This document shows, piece after piece, positions 1-6,331 of a stretch of 6,340 nt of DNA. The stretch's first letter is position 1. Each line of letters starts with the position of its first letter. This DNA comes from Candidatus Aenigmatarchaeota archaeon (GTDB taxonomy: Archaea; EX4484-52; GLR71), in contig JAGLUQ010000063.1 in NCBI GenBank assembly GCA_023134675.1, positions 1 to 6,340 on the forward strand, read 5' to 3'. Both the position numbers and the translations under genes were made by a program. A model generated the notes under the pieces. That model was not told the origin of the DNA and searched no databases. It was given only the letters and a program-made list of their open reading frames with translations.

Positions 1-205
1 ACTTGTATTCTGCATCCCTATGGAAATACCTTTTTTTGAAAGGTAATTTTTTATCTTTAATCAATTTTTTTATGCTGCCGTCTGTGGATTCGTCAACAAT
101 TATCAATTCATACGGCAAGACTGTCTGCGATGACAGGCTGTCAAGCGTTTTTCTAAGGTCTTCCTGCCTGTTATATGTTGATATAATCACTGAAACCTTT
201 TTCAT
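1..205 (-). CDS. Family 2 glycosyltransferase, N-terminal fragment (cut by window edge)
   Basis: Reading the minus strand from the ATG at 205-203 gives 68 residues with no stop up to the window edge, so the C-terminal part lies outside. Residues 6-13 read VIISTYNR, the usual first beta strand and nucleotide-binding loop of GT-A family 2 enzymes. Residues 36-43 read IVDESTDG, matching the IVDDxSxDGT-type motif that contacts the nucleotide-sugar. These enzymes transfer a sugar from a nucleotide-sugar to a lipid-linked or growing glycan at the cytoplasmic membrane face; donor and acceptor cannot be told from this fragment. All four arginine codons are AGA or AGG. It follows the TagF-like gene by 23 bp on the same strand, so it belongs to the same glycan cluster. 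No Shine-Dalgarno is seen; a TATA-like octamer lies about 27 bases upstream. The family call is firm, the specific role unknown. Confidence 0.9.
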   Translation of the reverse strand, partial: MKKVSVIISTYNRQEDLRKTLDSLSSQTVLPYELIIVDESTDGSIKKLIKDKKLPFKKRYFHRDAEYK

Positions 206-228
206 AATACATTCACAAACTTTTGATA

Positions 229-236
229 TTATTTAA
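229..236 (-). promoter_or_regulatory. Putative TATA box for the GT2 gene
   Basis: The minus strand reads TTAAATAA, centred about 27 bases before the ATG at 205, the spacing expected for an archaeal leaderless transcript. It overlaps the TAA stop of the preceding gene and a short direct repeat (TTTAATA twice, 232-245), so chance A/T richness is a serious alternative. Confidence 0.3.
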
Positions 237-1485
237 TATTTAATATATCTGAAATCATCTTATAGACCCTTTCTGAATTTCTATTGTCTTTATACCGATT
301 AAACCTATTATTTATTTTTTCTCTCTGAACAGACCAAGTATCTTTTTCTAATATCTTGTGAACCATATCAAATGTATCGTCCCAGTTCTTTGCCTTGGGT
401 CCTGGAGATATTGAGCCGTAATCATAATATAACTTCCTGTCTTTTTTAATATAGTCTTTCAGGTCAAACGGCGTGAAAATTATTGGCCTGTCCAACAACA
501 GATAATCAAAGAGAATGCTTGAAAGGTCTGTAAGAAGGATGTCTGTCTCCTTTAAGATGGGGTATACATCTGATATATCTGAATCAGACAATACATATAT
601 CCTTTGATTGCTTTTTCTGCTTTTTTTTGCATTTACATTCTTATGGCCATGATGGTACTTAATTATCAGAATTGCATTTAACCTTTCAAGTTCGTCCTGT
701 ATCTTCTCTTCCTCAAAGCCATAATCGCTTAGAAGATCTATGTTTGAATTATAATCCCTGAATGTAGGCAAATAGGTCAGGACATATTTATAATGTACCT
801 TCTTTTTGATTGCTTTTAGATATCCCGATTTTTCAGGCAGCCAATCTGTGCTGAACAGGGCATCATTTCTCGGGTATCCTGTAATTGATACTTTTTTGAT
901 GTTAAAGGCAGACATAAGGTTCTTTTTTGATGCATTTGAAGAGGCACAATATGCATCATAGGAATTATGCTCTTGTTCCAGAAAATAAAGCCCTGACTTT
1001 TTTAGCTTTTTAAAAAGAATCTTGATATTGCTTTTTTTGGATGTGTCTGAACTTTCAGCGTCAAGACCAATCCTTTTTATCGGACTCCCATGCCACAGGT
1101 TGAACTTTTTTGCACTTCCTATTGAATATCTGTTGATGTCTTCAAAACCATTGCTTGTGATGATGCAGCCTGCAACCATAGAATATATGAAACCCATCAA
1201 ACTGTTTGTCTTATAGGCGTGGCATCCGCTTTTTCTTAAGGTATCCAGTACATTTTCATTCTTTGTGAGCCATATTGCTTTTATTTCTGGATGCATCTTA
1301 TTTGTATATAAAAATAGATATTTTGAGTTGTCTGCAAAAGTTTTACCAGACCAGGAACCAAAAACCCAGATTTTTTTGTTTTTAGGTACCAGTTTTGAGA
1401 ATAAAGTTATCGGAATTGTGATTATGAAATATAAGCTTACTTTAATCTGATTCATTATCATTCTATCAAACATATATATCCACAT
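229..1485 (-). CDS. CDP-glycerol glycerophosphotransferase family protein (TagB/TagF-like)
   Basis: This 418-residue protein has the full motif set of the Glyphos_transf family (PF04464), GT-B enzymes that move glycerol-phosphate or a similar phospho-alcohol from a CDP-donor to a wall or surface polymer. In order: a hydrophobic stretch at about 15-30 that may help it dock on the membrane; VFGSWSGK at 41-48 and DNSKYLF at 52-58, typical of the TagB-like N-terminus; [10 protein letters not shown] at 131-140, whose His132 matches an essential histidine of TagF; GYPRND at 203-208; YLPTFRD at 238-244; KYHH at 276-279, the place of the second essential histidine; [10 protein letters not shown] at 319-328, where the family usually has TDYSS; RPIIF at 333-337; and SPGP at 360-363. 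Met1 is preceded in frame by TAA three codons upstream, but Met5, Met9 and Met11 are possible starts. Length is normal for the transferase domain. The real donor could be CDP-glycerol, CDP-ribitol or another CDP-alcohol; the neighbouring cytidylyltransferase may make it. Confidence 0.92.
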   Translation of the reverse strand: MWIYMFDRMIMNQIKVSLYFIITIPITLFSKLVPKNKKIWVFGSWSGKTFADNSKYLFLYTNKMHPEIKAIWLTKNENVLDTLRKSGCHAYKTNSLMGFIYSMVAGCIITSNGFEDINRYSIGSAKKFNLWHGSPIKRIGLDAESSDTSKKSNIKILFKKLKKSGLYFLEQEHNSYDAYCASSNASKKNLMSAFNIKKVSITGYPRNDALFSTDWLPEKSGYLKAIKKKVHYKYVLTYLPTFRDYNSNIDLLSDYGFEEEKIQDELERLNAILIIKYHHGHKNVNAKKSRKSNQRIYVLSDSDISDVYPILKETDILLTDLSSILFDYLLLDRPIIFTPFDLKDYIKKDRKLYYDYGSISPGPKAKNWDDTFDMVHKILEKDTWSVQREKINNRFNRYKDNRNSERVYKMISDILNIK

Positions 1486-1506
1486 AAATAATTAAGGAAA
1501 TACAAT

Positions 1507-1514
1507 TATTTAAA
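1507..1514 (-). promoter_or_regulatory. Putative TATA box for the TagF-like gene
   Basis: The minus strand reads TTTAAATA, a good match to the archaeal TATA consensus, centred 25-26 bases before the ATG at 1485. No Shine-Dalgarno precedes this ATG, so transcription starting at or beside it would give a leaderless mRNA. This is also the main argument for choosing Met1 over the internal Met5, Met9 or Met11. The box lies in the 45-bp gap after the cytidylyltransferase gene. Confidence 0.4.
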
Positions 1515-1530
1515 AGGATTAATATATTCT

Positions 1531-2313
1531 CTAATCCTTCTTTTTATCTTTTGATAGAAATTGCGCCTGACTCCCCATAGAGATCAAGTCTTTAAAGTTT
1601 TCAAGATCAACATGGATGTCAATTTCCTGCCATTTATCATTACCTACAATTTCAAATGGCGTTACATTGACCCCGTTTCCGGAGAGCGCATTAAAGGTTT
1701 CCAGCCAAAACTTATTTATGTATTCATCATTTCTTGCCAGAATTTCCAGAGTATTCTTATATGCATTGAGATATCTGCTTCCTGAGACCTTTACCAGGCC
1801 GACCGATTCACCATGCGCATTCTCATCATCAATATCTTTGCTTACATGCACTATATGATTCATATCCGAAATAGTGACTTTCATGTCATCTATGCCATAT
1901 TTGTCTCTCTTGAGGATAGTCAGGTGGATTCCCTCTCCGGTCTTTTCTACAAGATCTTTGAAGACATCAGGAGTGAATATATTGTCTCCGTTTGTTATCA
2001 TAAACTCATCGTTCATCTCGTGCTTAGCCAGCCATAAAGAAATAAGATTGTTTGAATGCTCAAAAAATGGATTGTATACTGTTGTTATTTTTACTCCCTG
2101 CTTTTGATAATAACTCATCTTTGACTCAATTTGATGTCCAAGATAACCAATCACTAAAATGACTTCATCAATCACTCCTGATTTAGTTATGCTTTCCAAC
2201 TGTTTTTCCAGAAGAGTTACACCATCGCCCAAATCCATCAAGGGTTTTGGTGTATTTTTTGTCAATGGCATCAATCGTGAACCTTTTCCTGCTGCAAGAA
2301 TTATAAGTTTCAT
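1531..2313 (-). CDS. LicC/COG1213-type cytidylyltransferase (sugar- or alcohol-phosphate nucleotidyltransferase)
   Basis: This 260-residue protein is a complete single-domain nucleotidyltransferase (NTP_transferase fold). It would join an NTP, probably CTP, to a phosphorylated alcohol or sugar and release pyrophosphate. Seen: the N-terminal signature AAGKGSRLMPLT at 7-18 followed by PKPL at 22-25, which binds the nucleotide triphosphate; SNNLISLW at 87-94, typical of the phosphocholine/inositol-phosphate cytidylyltransferase group; NGDNIF at 108-113 with metal-binding Asp110; DDMKV at 142-146; GESVGL at 168-173; and WQEID at 228-232, supplying the second metal Asp. The C-terminal tail (about 245-260) is charged and non-conserved in appearance. 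The ATG lies 9 bp after the amidotransferase stop and in the same frame, so the two are almost certainly co-transcribed; AGGCGA five bases before the ATG is a plausible Shine-Dalgarno. The substrate (choline, glycerol, inositol or sugar phosphate) cannot be read from sequence. The TagF-like enzyme just downstream is the natural user of a CDP product. Confidence 0.9.
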   Translation of the reverse strand: MKLIILAAGKGSRLMPLTKNTPKPLMDLGDGVTLLEKQLESITKSGVIDEVILVIGYLGHQIESKMSYYQKQGVKITTVYNPFFEHSNNLISLWLAKHEMNDEFMITNGDNIFTPDVFKDLVEKTGEGIHLTILKRDKYGIDDMKVTISDMNHIVHVSKDIDDENAHGESVGLVKVSGSRYLNAYKNTLEILARNDEYINKFWLETFNALSGNGVNVTPFEIVGNDKWQEIDIHVDLENFKDLISMGSQAQFLSKDKKKD

Positions 2314-2318
2314 AATAT

Positions 2319-2324
2319 TCGCCT
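2319..2324 (-). promoter_or_regulatory. Shine-Dalgarno-like site of the cytidylyltransferase gene
   Basis: The minus strand reads AGGCGA, five bases before the ATG at 2313, matching AGGTGA at five of six positions. It overlaps the TAG stop of the amidotransferase gene, which fits translation of an internal operon gene by ribosomes ending the first. Confidence 0.4.
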
Positions 2325-4203
2325 AAACCAGAACATTTGGATATGTCTTTTTTATGTAGGCAAGCCATATATCCAGACTGTACAGCATCCATAACTTCTG
2401 CCCAAATCCAGACTTGTCTTTGTTTTTATCTATCCAATGTTTCAATCCATTTATCTTTATATATTTATAAATATGGGATTTTTTATTAATCAATCTTTTT
2501 TCAAAAGTTGTAATGTAATCTTTGCCGAACCAAATGTCTAGTGGGAGAGGAAAACCCTGTTTTTTTCGGTATATAACTTTTTTGGGAATGTGTGCCTCTG
2601 AAATAATCTTAAGTATGTATTTTGGTATGTCTTTATTTTCTGAGATTTCTGAAGATGTCAGATCATGGCTTTCCTTATGGCTCTTCAGGTCTTTGAACTT
2701 ATTTTTGTGAAAGTGATGAAGCGAGTATACATATTCTACAAGGTTGTGGTCAAGAAAGGGGACTCTTGATTCTATTGCATTTGCCATGCTTGAAGAATCG
2801 GTCCTCTGCAGGAGCCCAGGAAGATGCAGTTTCAGGAAGATATATGATATCTTGCTGTATAGATCTCTGGGTGTTTTCTCAAAAAATGATCTGAATATAT
2901 CTTTAAAATCAAGATAGGTCTCTTCATTTAAGATTTTTTTTATTTCTTCTTCCTTAAAATAACCGTATTGTTGCATGAAGAAGTCAATGAAATTTATGTT
3001 TTTGTTATCTGTAAGCTGTCTTTCAAAATCAAAAGGTGAACGGAATATCCGCCCATAACCCATAAATATCTCATCTGCGCCCTCACCAGCTAAGACTACT
3101 GTTGCTGTCTTTTTTATCTTCCTGAACAAGAGAAATAATGCAACTTCATTTGGCACTCCTATCGGTTCATCTTTATATTTAAGATATTCATCCATTGAGT
3201 CTACATAGGTTTTGTTGCTTATCTCAAGTTCTGCGTGATTGGTATTTAAGGCATCGGCAACCATCTTTGCGTATGCTGTTTCATCAAAACCTTTTTCCCT
3301 GAACTTGACAGTATAGGTGTTCAGCTTTTCTGGCATATTCTGTGACATCATTGCAGATATCAGGCTGGAATCAATACCCCCTGATAAAAGGGAGCCAATC
3401 GGCACATCAGATATCATCCTATATTTTATGCTTTTCTTCAATTTATCTTCAACAGATTTTTTGCTTTCCAGAAAAGAATCCAGGCTATCTTTCTGCTCAA
3501 CATCCCAGTACTGCTTTATGAGAATCTTATGCTTTTTCAGGTCATATATCAGGTTAAATCCTGCTTTCAGCTTCTTTATATCTTTAAAAAATGTGTTTTC
3601 TTCCAATACATATCTGTATCTAAGAAATGATGCTATTGCATGCGGATCTATTTTTGTTGCAATATTATGGGTAAGTATGGCTTTTGCTTCAGAGGAAAAG
3701 ATGAACTTATCCTTATTAGGATAATAGTGAAATGGTTTTATACCTAGCCTATCTCTTGAGCAGAAAAGGATTTCCTTATCTTTGTCATAGATACAGAAAG
3801 ACCACATACCATTGAATCTTTTTACGCATTGTTCTCCCCATTCAAGGTAAGCTGCAAGAATGACTTCTGTATCTGTCTTTGTCGAGAAGATGTAGCCGTT
3901 TTTGGCCAGTTCTTTCTTTATTTCCTTGTAATTATATATCTCGCCATTGAATACAATACTTATCTTGCTTTTGGTCATCAATCCAGAGTTATATTTTTCT
4001 GATGATGCTCCCTGCGCTTTTGTGTAGAACATTGGCTGATGGCCTGCATCAGTCAGGTCAAGGACAGATAATCTTACATGTCCAAGTGATATATTTTCTG
4101 TTGCATAAATGCCTTTATCATCAGGGCCCCGATAAGATATCTTATTGTTCATCTTGTCTATAAGTTTTTCATCTTTCCAGGTAAAACCGTTTATTCCGCA
4201 CAT
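2323..4203 (-). CDS. asnB: Asparagine synthase (glutamine-hydrolysing)-like amidotransferase, AsnB/AsnO type
   Basis: This 626-residue protein has both domains of class II glutamine amidotransferases. The N-terminal glutaminase starts MCGING, with Cys2 as the nucleophile after removal of Met1; YRGPDD is at 24-29, Arg44 in HVRLSVLDL (42-50), NGEIYN at 86-91 and TDTEV at 110-114. The synthetase domain has the ATP pyrophosphatase loop SGGIDSS at 274-280, AGEGADEIF at 372-380, RTDSSSMANAIESRVPF at 467-483 and KKQGFPLP at 547-554. All expected catalytic residues are present, so it should be active: it takes ammonia from glutamine and forms an amide through an acyl-adenylate. Asparagine is the classic product, but homologues inside polysaccharide loci often amidate uronic acids, and the context favours that here. 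Two stretches look longer than usual: about 61-80 in the glutaminase domain and about 503-528 near the C-terminus. The start is fixed by TAGGAG six bases upstream and an in-frame stop three codons before the ATG. The 9-bp gap to the cytidylyltransferase gene indicates an operon. Confidence 0.93.
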   Translation of the reverse strand: MCGINGFTWKDEKLIDKMNNKISYRGPDDKGIYATENISLGHVRLSVLDLTDAGHQPMFYTKAQGASSEKYNSGLMTKSKISIVFNGEIYNYKEIKKELAKNGYIFSTKTDTEVILAAYLEWGEQCVKRFNGMWSFCIYDKDKEILFCSRDRLGIKPFHYYPNKDKFIFSSEAKAILTHNIATKIDPHAIASFLRYRYVLEENTFFKDIKKLKAGFNLIYDLKKHKILIKQYWDVEQKDSLDSFLESKKSVEDKLKKSIKYRMISDVPIGSLLSGGIDSSLISAMMSQNMPEKLNTYTVKFREKGFDETAYAKMVADALNTNHAELEISNKTYVDSMDEYLKYKDEPIGVPNEVALFLLFRKIKKTATVVLAGEGADEIFMGYGRIFRSPFDFERQLTDNKNINFIDFFMQQYGYFKEEEIKKILNEETYLDFKDIFRSFFEKTPRDLYSKISYIFLKLHLPGLLQRTDSSSMANAIESRVPFLDHNLVEYVYSLHHFHKNKFKDLKSHKESHDLTSSEISENKDIPKYILKIISEAHIPKKVIYRKKQGFPLPLDIWFGKDYITTFEKRLINKKSHIYKYIKINGLKHWIDKNKDKSGFGQKLWMLYSLDIWLAYIKKTYPNVLV

Positions 4204-4209
4204 ATGAAA

Positions 4210-4215
4210 CTCCTA
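4210..4215 (-). promoter_or_regulatory. Strong Shine-Dalgarno site of the amidotransferase gene
   Basis: The minus strand reads TAGGAG, six bases before the ATG at 4203. It is the only clear Shine-Dalgarno sequence in the window, fixes this start, and implies a leadered transcript, unlike most neighbours. Confidence 0.7.
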
Positions 4216-4230
4216 TATGTTCTTCAGTAA

Positions 4231-4238
4231 AATATAAA
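4231..4238 (-). promoter_or_regulatory. Alternative proximal TATA-like box of the amidotransferase gene
   Basis: The minus strand reads TTTATATT, centred about 31 bases before the ATG. Initiation 26-27 bases from its centre would leave a leader of only a few bases, without the TAGGAG site. It may be chance in A/T-rich DNA. Confidence 0.2.
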
Positions 4239-4265
4239 TTAGTATATGTTTTGTAAGATTAGATG

Positions 4266-4273
4266 TATATAAA
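4266..4273 (-). promoter_or_regulatory. Putative distal TATA box of the amidotransferase-cytidylyltransferase operon
   Basis: The minus strand reads TTTATATA, an excellent archaeal TATA match. Initiation about 26-27 bases downstream (near 4243) would give a leader of about 40 bases that includes the TAGGAG site. It lies a few bases beyond the stop of the HD gene. In a bacterial reading it would have no obvious matching -35 element. Confidence 0.4.
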
Positions 4274-4277
4274 TAGC

Positions 4278-4919
4278 CTATAAAAGTTTATCAATTTTCT
4301 CGCAAAGTCTTTTTATCCTATCAAGACCACCGTAATTTAAAAGAACATCTATCATTAAAGGATCCTGTCTCTCTAAACTTTCATATTTCTCAACAAGAGT
4401 ATCTATCTTTTTAGCCCATCCAATATATTTACCAGAATCATCTACAGACAGATCTACAAAAGTAACTAGTTCTGAAAGCAGATTGTTCTGTATATAATCA
4501 TCAGGTTTTATATCTTCTGGAAGGCTAAGTTCTTCATTCATATTATTTTCAGTTACTATCTTGACTTTTTCATATGCAGTAAAATGCCTCTGAACTATGT
4601 CTGCGATTTTCTGATTGTTTGGCTGCAATAAGAGGCCGCTATAGAGTTCGTGGACATCAAAGTTATTATAATCTGTTACAGGTCGCCCGATATCATGCAA
4701 AATTGTGCATAATTTCATAAATTCAGGATCCAGCAATTCAACTGTTTTTTTATTTGCATTTATAGTATTAACTATATGTTCACCATAGGCAAGGGATCCA
4801 AGGATGTGATTCATATACATATCGGGATAATTAAGTGTTGATTTTGGTCCTGTTGCAATTGTTTCAATTTGTTTAAATGCAGAATATGGTGATTCTAATT
4901 CTGGAATATCTAAATGCAT
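4278..4919 (-). CDS. HD-domain (HDIG) phosphohydrolase, function unassigned
   Basis: This 213-residue protein is a soluble HD-superfamily metal-dependent hydrolase. The motif order fits: His47 in GEH, then ILHDIGRP at 73-80 with the His75-Asp76 doublet in the exact HDIG form, and a late Asp156 in FVDLSVD (154-160). His90 and His112 (RHF) lie between them where HD enzymes with two metals carry extra ligands. HD proteins usually cleave phosphomonoesters or phosphodiesters of nucleotides, including second messengers. No partner domain (ppGpp synthetase, GYP motif, RNA-binding) and no membrane segment is seen. The C-terminal third (about 165-213) is a charged, probably helical tail. The start is the only one possible: TAA lies seven codons upstream in frame with no other start codon between. 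There is no Shine-Dalgarno but a TATA-like box lies about 28 bases upstream, so it may be made from its own leaderless mRNA. Its link to glycan synthesis is only positional; I do not recognise a named subfamily. Confidence 0.85.
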   Translation of the reverse strand: MHLDIPELESPYSAFKQIETIATGPKSTLNYPDMYMNHILGSLAYGEHIVNTINANKKTVELLDPEFMKLCTILHDIGRPVTDYNNFDVHELYSGLLLQPNNQKIADIVQRHFTAYEKVKIVTENNMNEELSLPEDIKPDDYIQNNLLSELVTFVDLSVDDSGKYIGWAKKIDTLVEKYESLERQDPLMIDVLLNYGGLDRIKRLCEKIDKLL

Positions 4920-4943
4920 AAGGATATCTGTATCAAGTTAAAC

Positions 4944-4951
4944 TTTATATT
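4944..4951 (-). promoter_or_regulatory. Putative TATA box of the HD gene
   Basis: The minus strand reads AATATAAA, centred about 28 bases before the ATG at 4919. The bases between hold no Shine-Dalgarno, so a leaderless transcript is the simplest reading. An upstream palindrome at 4985-4996 could be an operator. Confidence 0.35.
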
Positions 4952-4972
4952 AGTACGTGATTTCCGTTTTTT

Positions 4973-4986
4973 CTGTTATTAAACAG
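4973..4986. repeat. Small inverted repeat in the spacer (possible hairpin)
   Basis: CTGTT at 4973-4977 and AACAG at 4982-4986 can pair as a 5-bp stem with a 4-base loop. On the minus strand, the direction of transcription, it is followed by an A-run rather than a T-run, so it does not look like an intrinsic terminator. It shares its last two bases with the neighbouring palindrome, so the two cannot be fully formed together. Confidence 0.4.
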
Positions 4987-4996
4987 AGATATCTCT
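4985..4996. repeat. Perfect 12-bp palindrome AGAGATATCTCT next to a stop codon
   Basis: The sequence AGAGATATCTCT equals its own reverse complement and directly abuts the TGA stop of the QHG/KLHP transferase gene at 4997-4999. It lies about 33 bp upstream of the putative TATA box of the HD gene. A palindrome without a loop suits a dimeric DNA-binding protein better than an RNA hairpin, but a chance occurrence is possible. Confidence 0.45.
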
Positions 4997-6310
4997 TCAA
5001 ATTTTTCTATTTTCTGGTTTTTTATCAATTATCTTTTTTATCGTCTTTGCATAAACTTCAGATACATCCTTGTCACAGTACGAAAAATAATAATCTGCAT
5101 AAGACCACATCTCCTTGCATCTCTTTTGATATTCTTTTTCATCCATGAGCTTGTGCAGCAGCTTTTCAAAGGATTTTTTGTCATCAAATATGTTATTTAT
5201 GGGATCCATACGGTAAAACGGTATTGATTTTTCCGGTGCTCGATACCGTAAAAAAGGGACACCATAAAATGTACCTTCAGCAAATACCGTGCTGCTTGTT
5301 GATATGCAAAAGTATGACTCTTCTATCATCTTTTCTGCCGGCTTGTTGACGAAAACAAGTTTTTCAGCAAAATGGTTTTGAAATGGCTTTATTGTACTCT
5401 GCCTACCTGGATGAAGTTTCAGCTGATATTCAAATCCATTTTTAATCAAGACAGGCAATACTAACTTTAACATGCCAATATTTGACTGAAGACGCGGGCT
5501 TTGGGCAGGATCTAAAAAGATTGTGACTAGTTTTCTCCTTTTTTTAAAGTTATAGCTTTTCTTTTTGCGATTGGAATAGAGTGGATTTCCGCAGATAATA
5601 AGTTTCTTATCTGTTTTGTTGCTTCTCTTTATACCATCTCGGTTATATTCACCCCAACAAAAAATATAATCTGCTGTTGTTTCATAGTTTATGAACCTGT
5701 CTGTTGGTGTAGAAGCAGCTACAAGACCATGCTGAAAGCATGAGAGTGCAATATCTTTGTTATTTGCGGTCAGCAACTGATTCAATATTGCTTCACTGAA
5801 ACCAGCACCACCATACATTGAGATATACATATCTAATTTTTTATTGCCTATGAGGCTAATGCAATAATCAATGTAGTTTACATACATTGCTGTCCTTAAT
5901 GTCAGATATATCCTGTATTTTATGTTTAATCTTATTTTTTTATTGAACAGGATGTTTTTTATGGAAAATACAAAATGCCTTGGTCTTGGTATGTCTGGCC
6001 GTATCTTATTATATTGAATCTTTATCTCTGCTTTATCCTTTACTTGTTTCATTGCAAGATCTGCAAACTTGATGTGGCTTGGATTCTGGTCAAAGACAGA
6101 ATACATAACTCTTGCTTTTTTAATATTACCATCTATTTTCAGCGGCAACAAAAGAAACACCATGAGCCATCGTCTGATTTTTGTGTCTTCTGTAACAATT
6201 TCACGGATATCTTTTGACTGAACTTTGTCAAGGTTTACACCCTTATATGAAATTCCTTTGAATAATTTAGATAGGCTGAGAATTTTCTTAAATTCTTCTT
6301 TTGTTGACAT
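4997..6310 (-). CDS. GT-B-type surface-polysaccharide transferase with QHG and KLHP motifs
   Basis: This 437-residue protein carries the sparse motif set of GT-B capsule/CDP-glycerol-like and polysialyltransferase-like enzymes, though it is clearly unlike the TagF-type protein in the same cluster. Seen: YGGAGFSEA at 166-174; FQHGLV at 192-197, the conserved His-Gly; a folded-domain pattern ADYIFCWGEYNRDG at 213-226 followed by ICGNP at 239-243; LKLHPGR at 297-303, the second conserved His, like the KxHP motif; and STSSTVFAEG at 337-346 followed by YGVPFLRY at 349-356, the nucleotide-donor end of the C-terminal domain. A short hydrophobic stretch lies at about 48-57; otherwise it looks cytoplasmic or peripheral. 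The expected role is transfer of a sugar or phospho-alcohol to a surface glycan; donor and acceptor are unknown. The start is fixed by an in-frame TAA nine codons upstream. No Shine-Dalgarno is seen, but a TATA-like box lies about 25 bases before the ATG. The fold assignment is fairly sure, the exact family not. Confidence 0.8.
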   Translation of the reverse strand: MSTKEEFKKILSLSKLFKGISYKGVNLDKVQSKDIREIVTEDTKIRRWLMVFLLLPLKIDGNIKKARVMYSVFDQNPSHIKFADLAMKQVKDKAEIKIQYNKIRPDIPRPRHFVFSIKNILFNKKIRLNIKYRIYLTLRTAMYVNYIDYCISLIGNKKLDMYISMYGGAGFSEAILNQLLTANNKDIALSCFQHGLVAASTPTDRFINYETTADYIFCWGEYNRDGIKRSNKTDKKLIICGNPLYSNRKKKSYNFKKRRKLVTIFLDPAQSPRLQSNIGMLKLVLPVLIKNGFEYQLKLHPGRQSTIKPFQNHFAEKLVFVNKPAEKMIEESYFCISTSSTVFAEGTFYGVPFLRYRAPEKSIPFYRMDPINNIFDDKKSFEKLLHKLMDEKEYQKRCKEMWSYADYYFSYCDKDVSEVYAKTIKKIIDKKPENRKI

Positions 6311-6331
6311 AAGCTTGTTTCTTTGATAAAT

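Noticed and set aside
3..236. 77-codon plus-strand open frame at the left edge
   Set aside because: The opposite strand encodes an obvious GT2 N-terminus with both key motifs, so the plus-strand frame is antisense to a real gene.
226..246. TTTAATA direct repeat as a possible attachment site or regulatory iteron
   Set aside because: Only two 7-bp copies in very A/T-rich DNA, partly inside the coding end of the TagF-like gene; no integrase or second copy is nearby.
2183..2392. 69-codon minus-strand open frame across the amidotransferase/cytidylyltransferase junction
   Set aside because: It overlaps the end of one clear gene and the start of another in a different frame and shows no domain pattern.
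3317..3724. 135-codon plus-strand open frame inside the amidotransferase gene
   Set aside because: It is antisense to the highly conserved synthetase domain, including the SGGIDSS region. Its phenylalanine-, serine- and leucine-rich reading is what reverse-complemented lysine- and isoleucine-rich coding DNA gives.
4960..4986. Hairpin with adjacent T-run read on the plus strand, as a terminator
   Set aside because: The T-run precedes the stem on the plus strand, and no plus-strand gene is present. On the transcribed minus strand the run is A, which does not make an intrinsic terminator.
4957..5148. Plus-strand small open frame starting in the 77-bp spacer
   Set aside because: Most of it is antisense to the C-terminus of the QHG/KLHP transferase, it is low-complexity Phe/Ser/Leu, and it has no ribosome-binding site that I can see.
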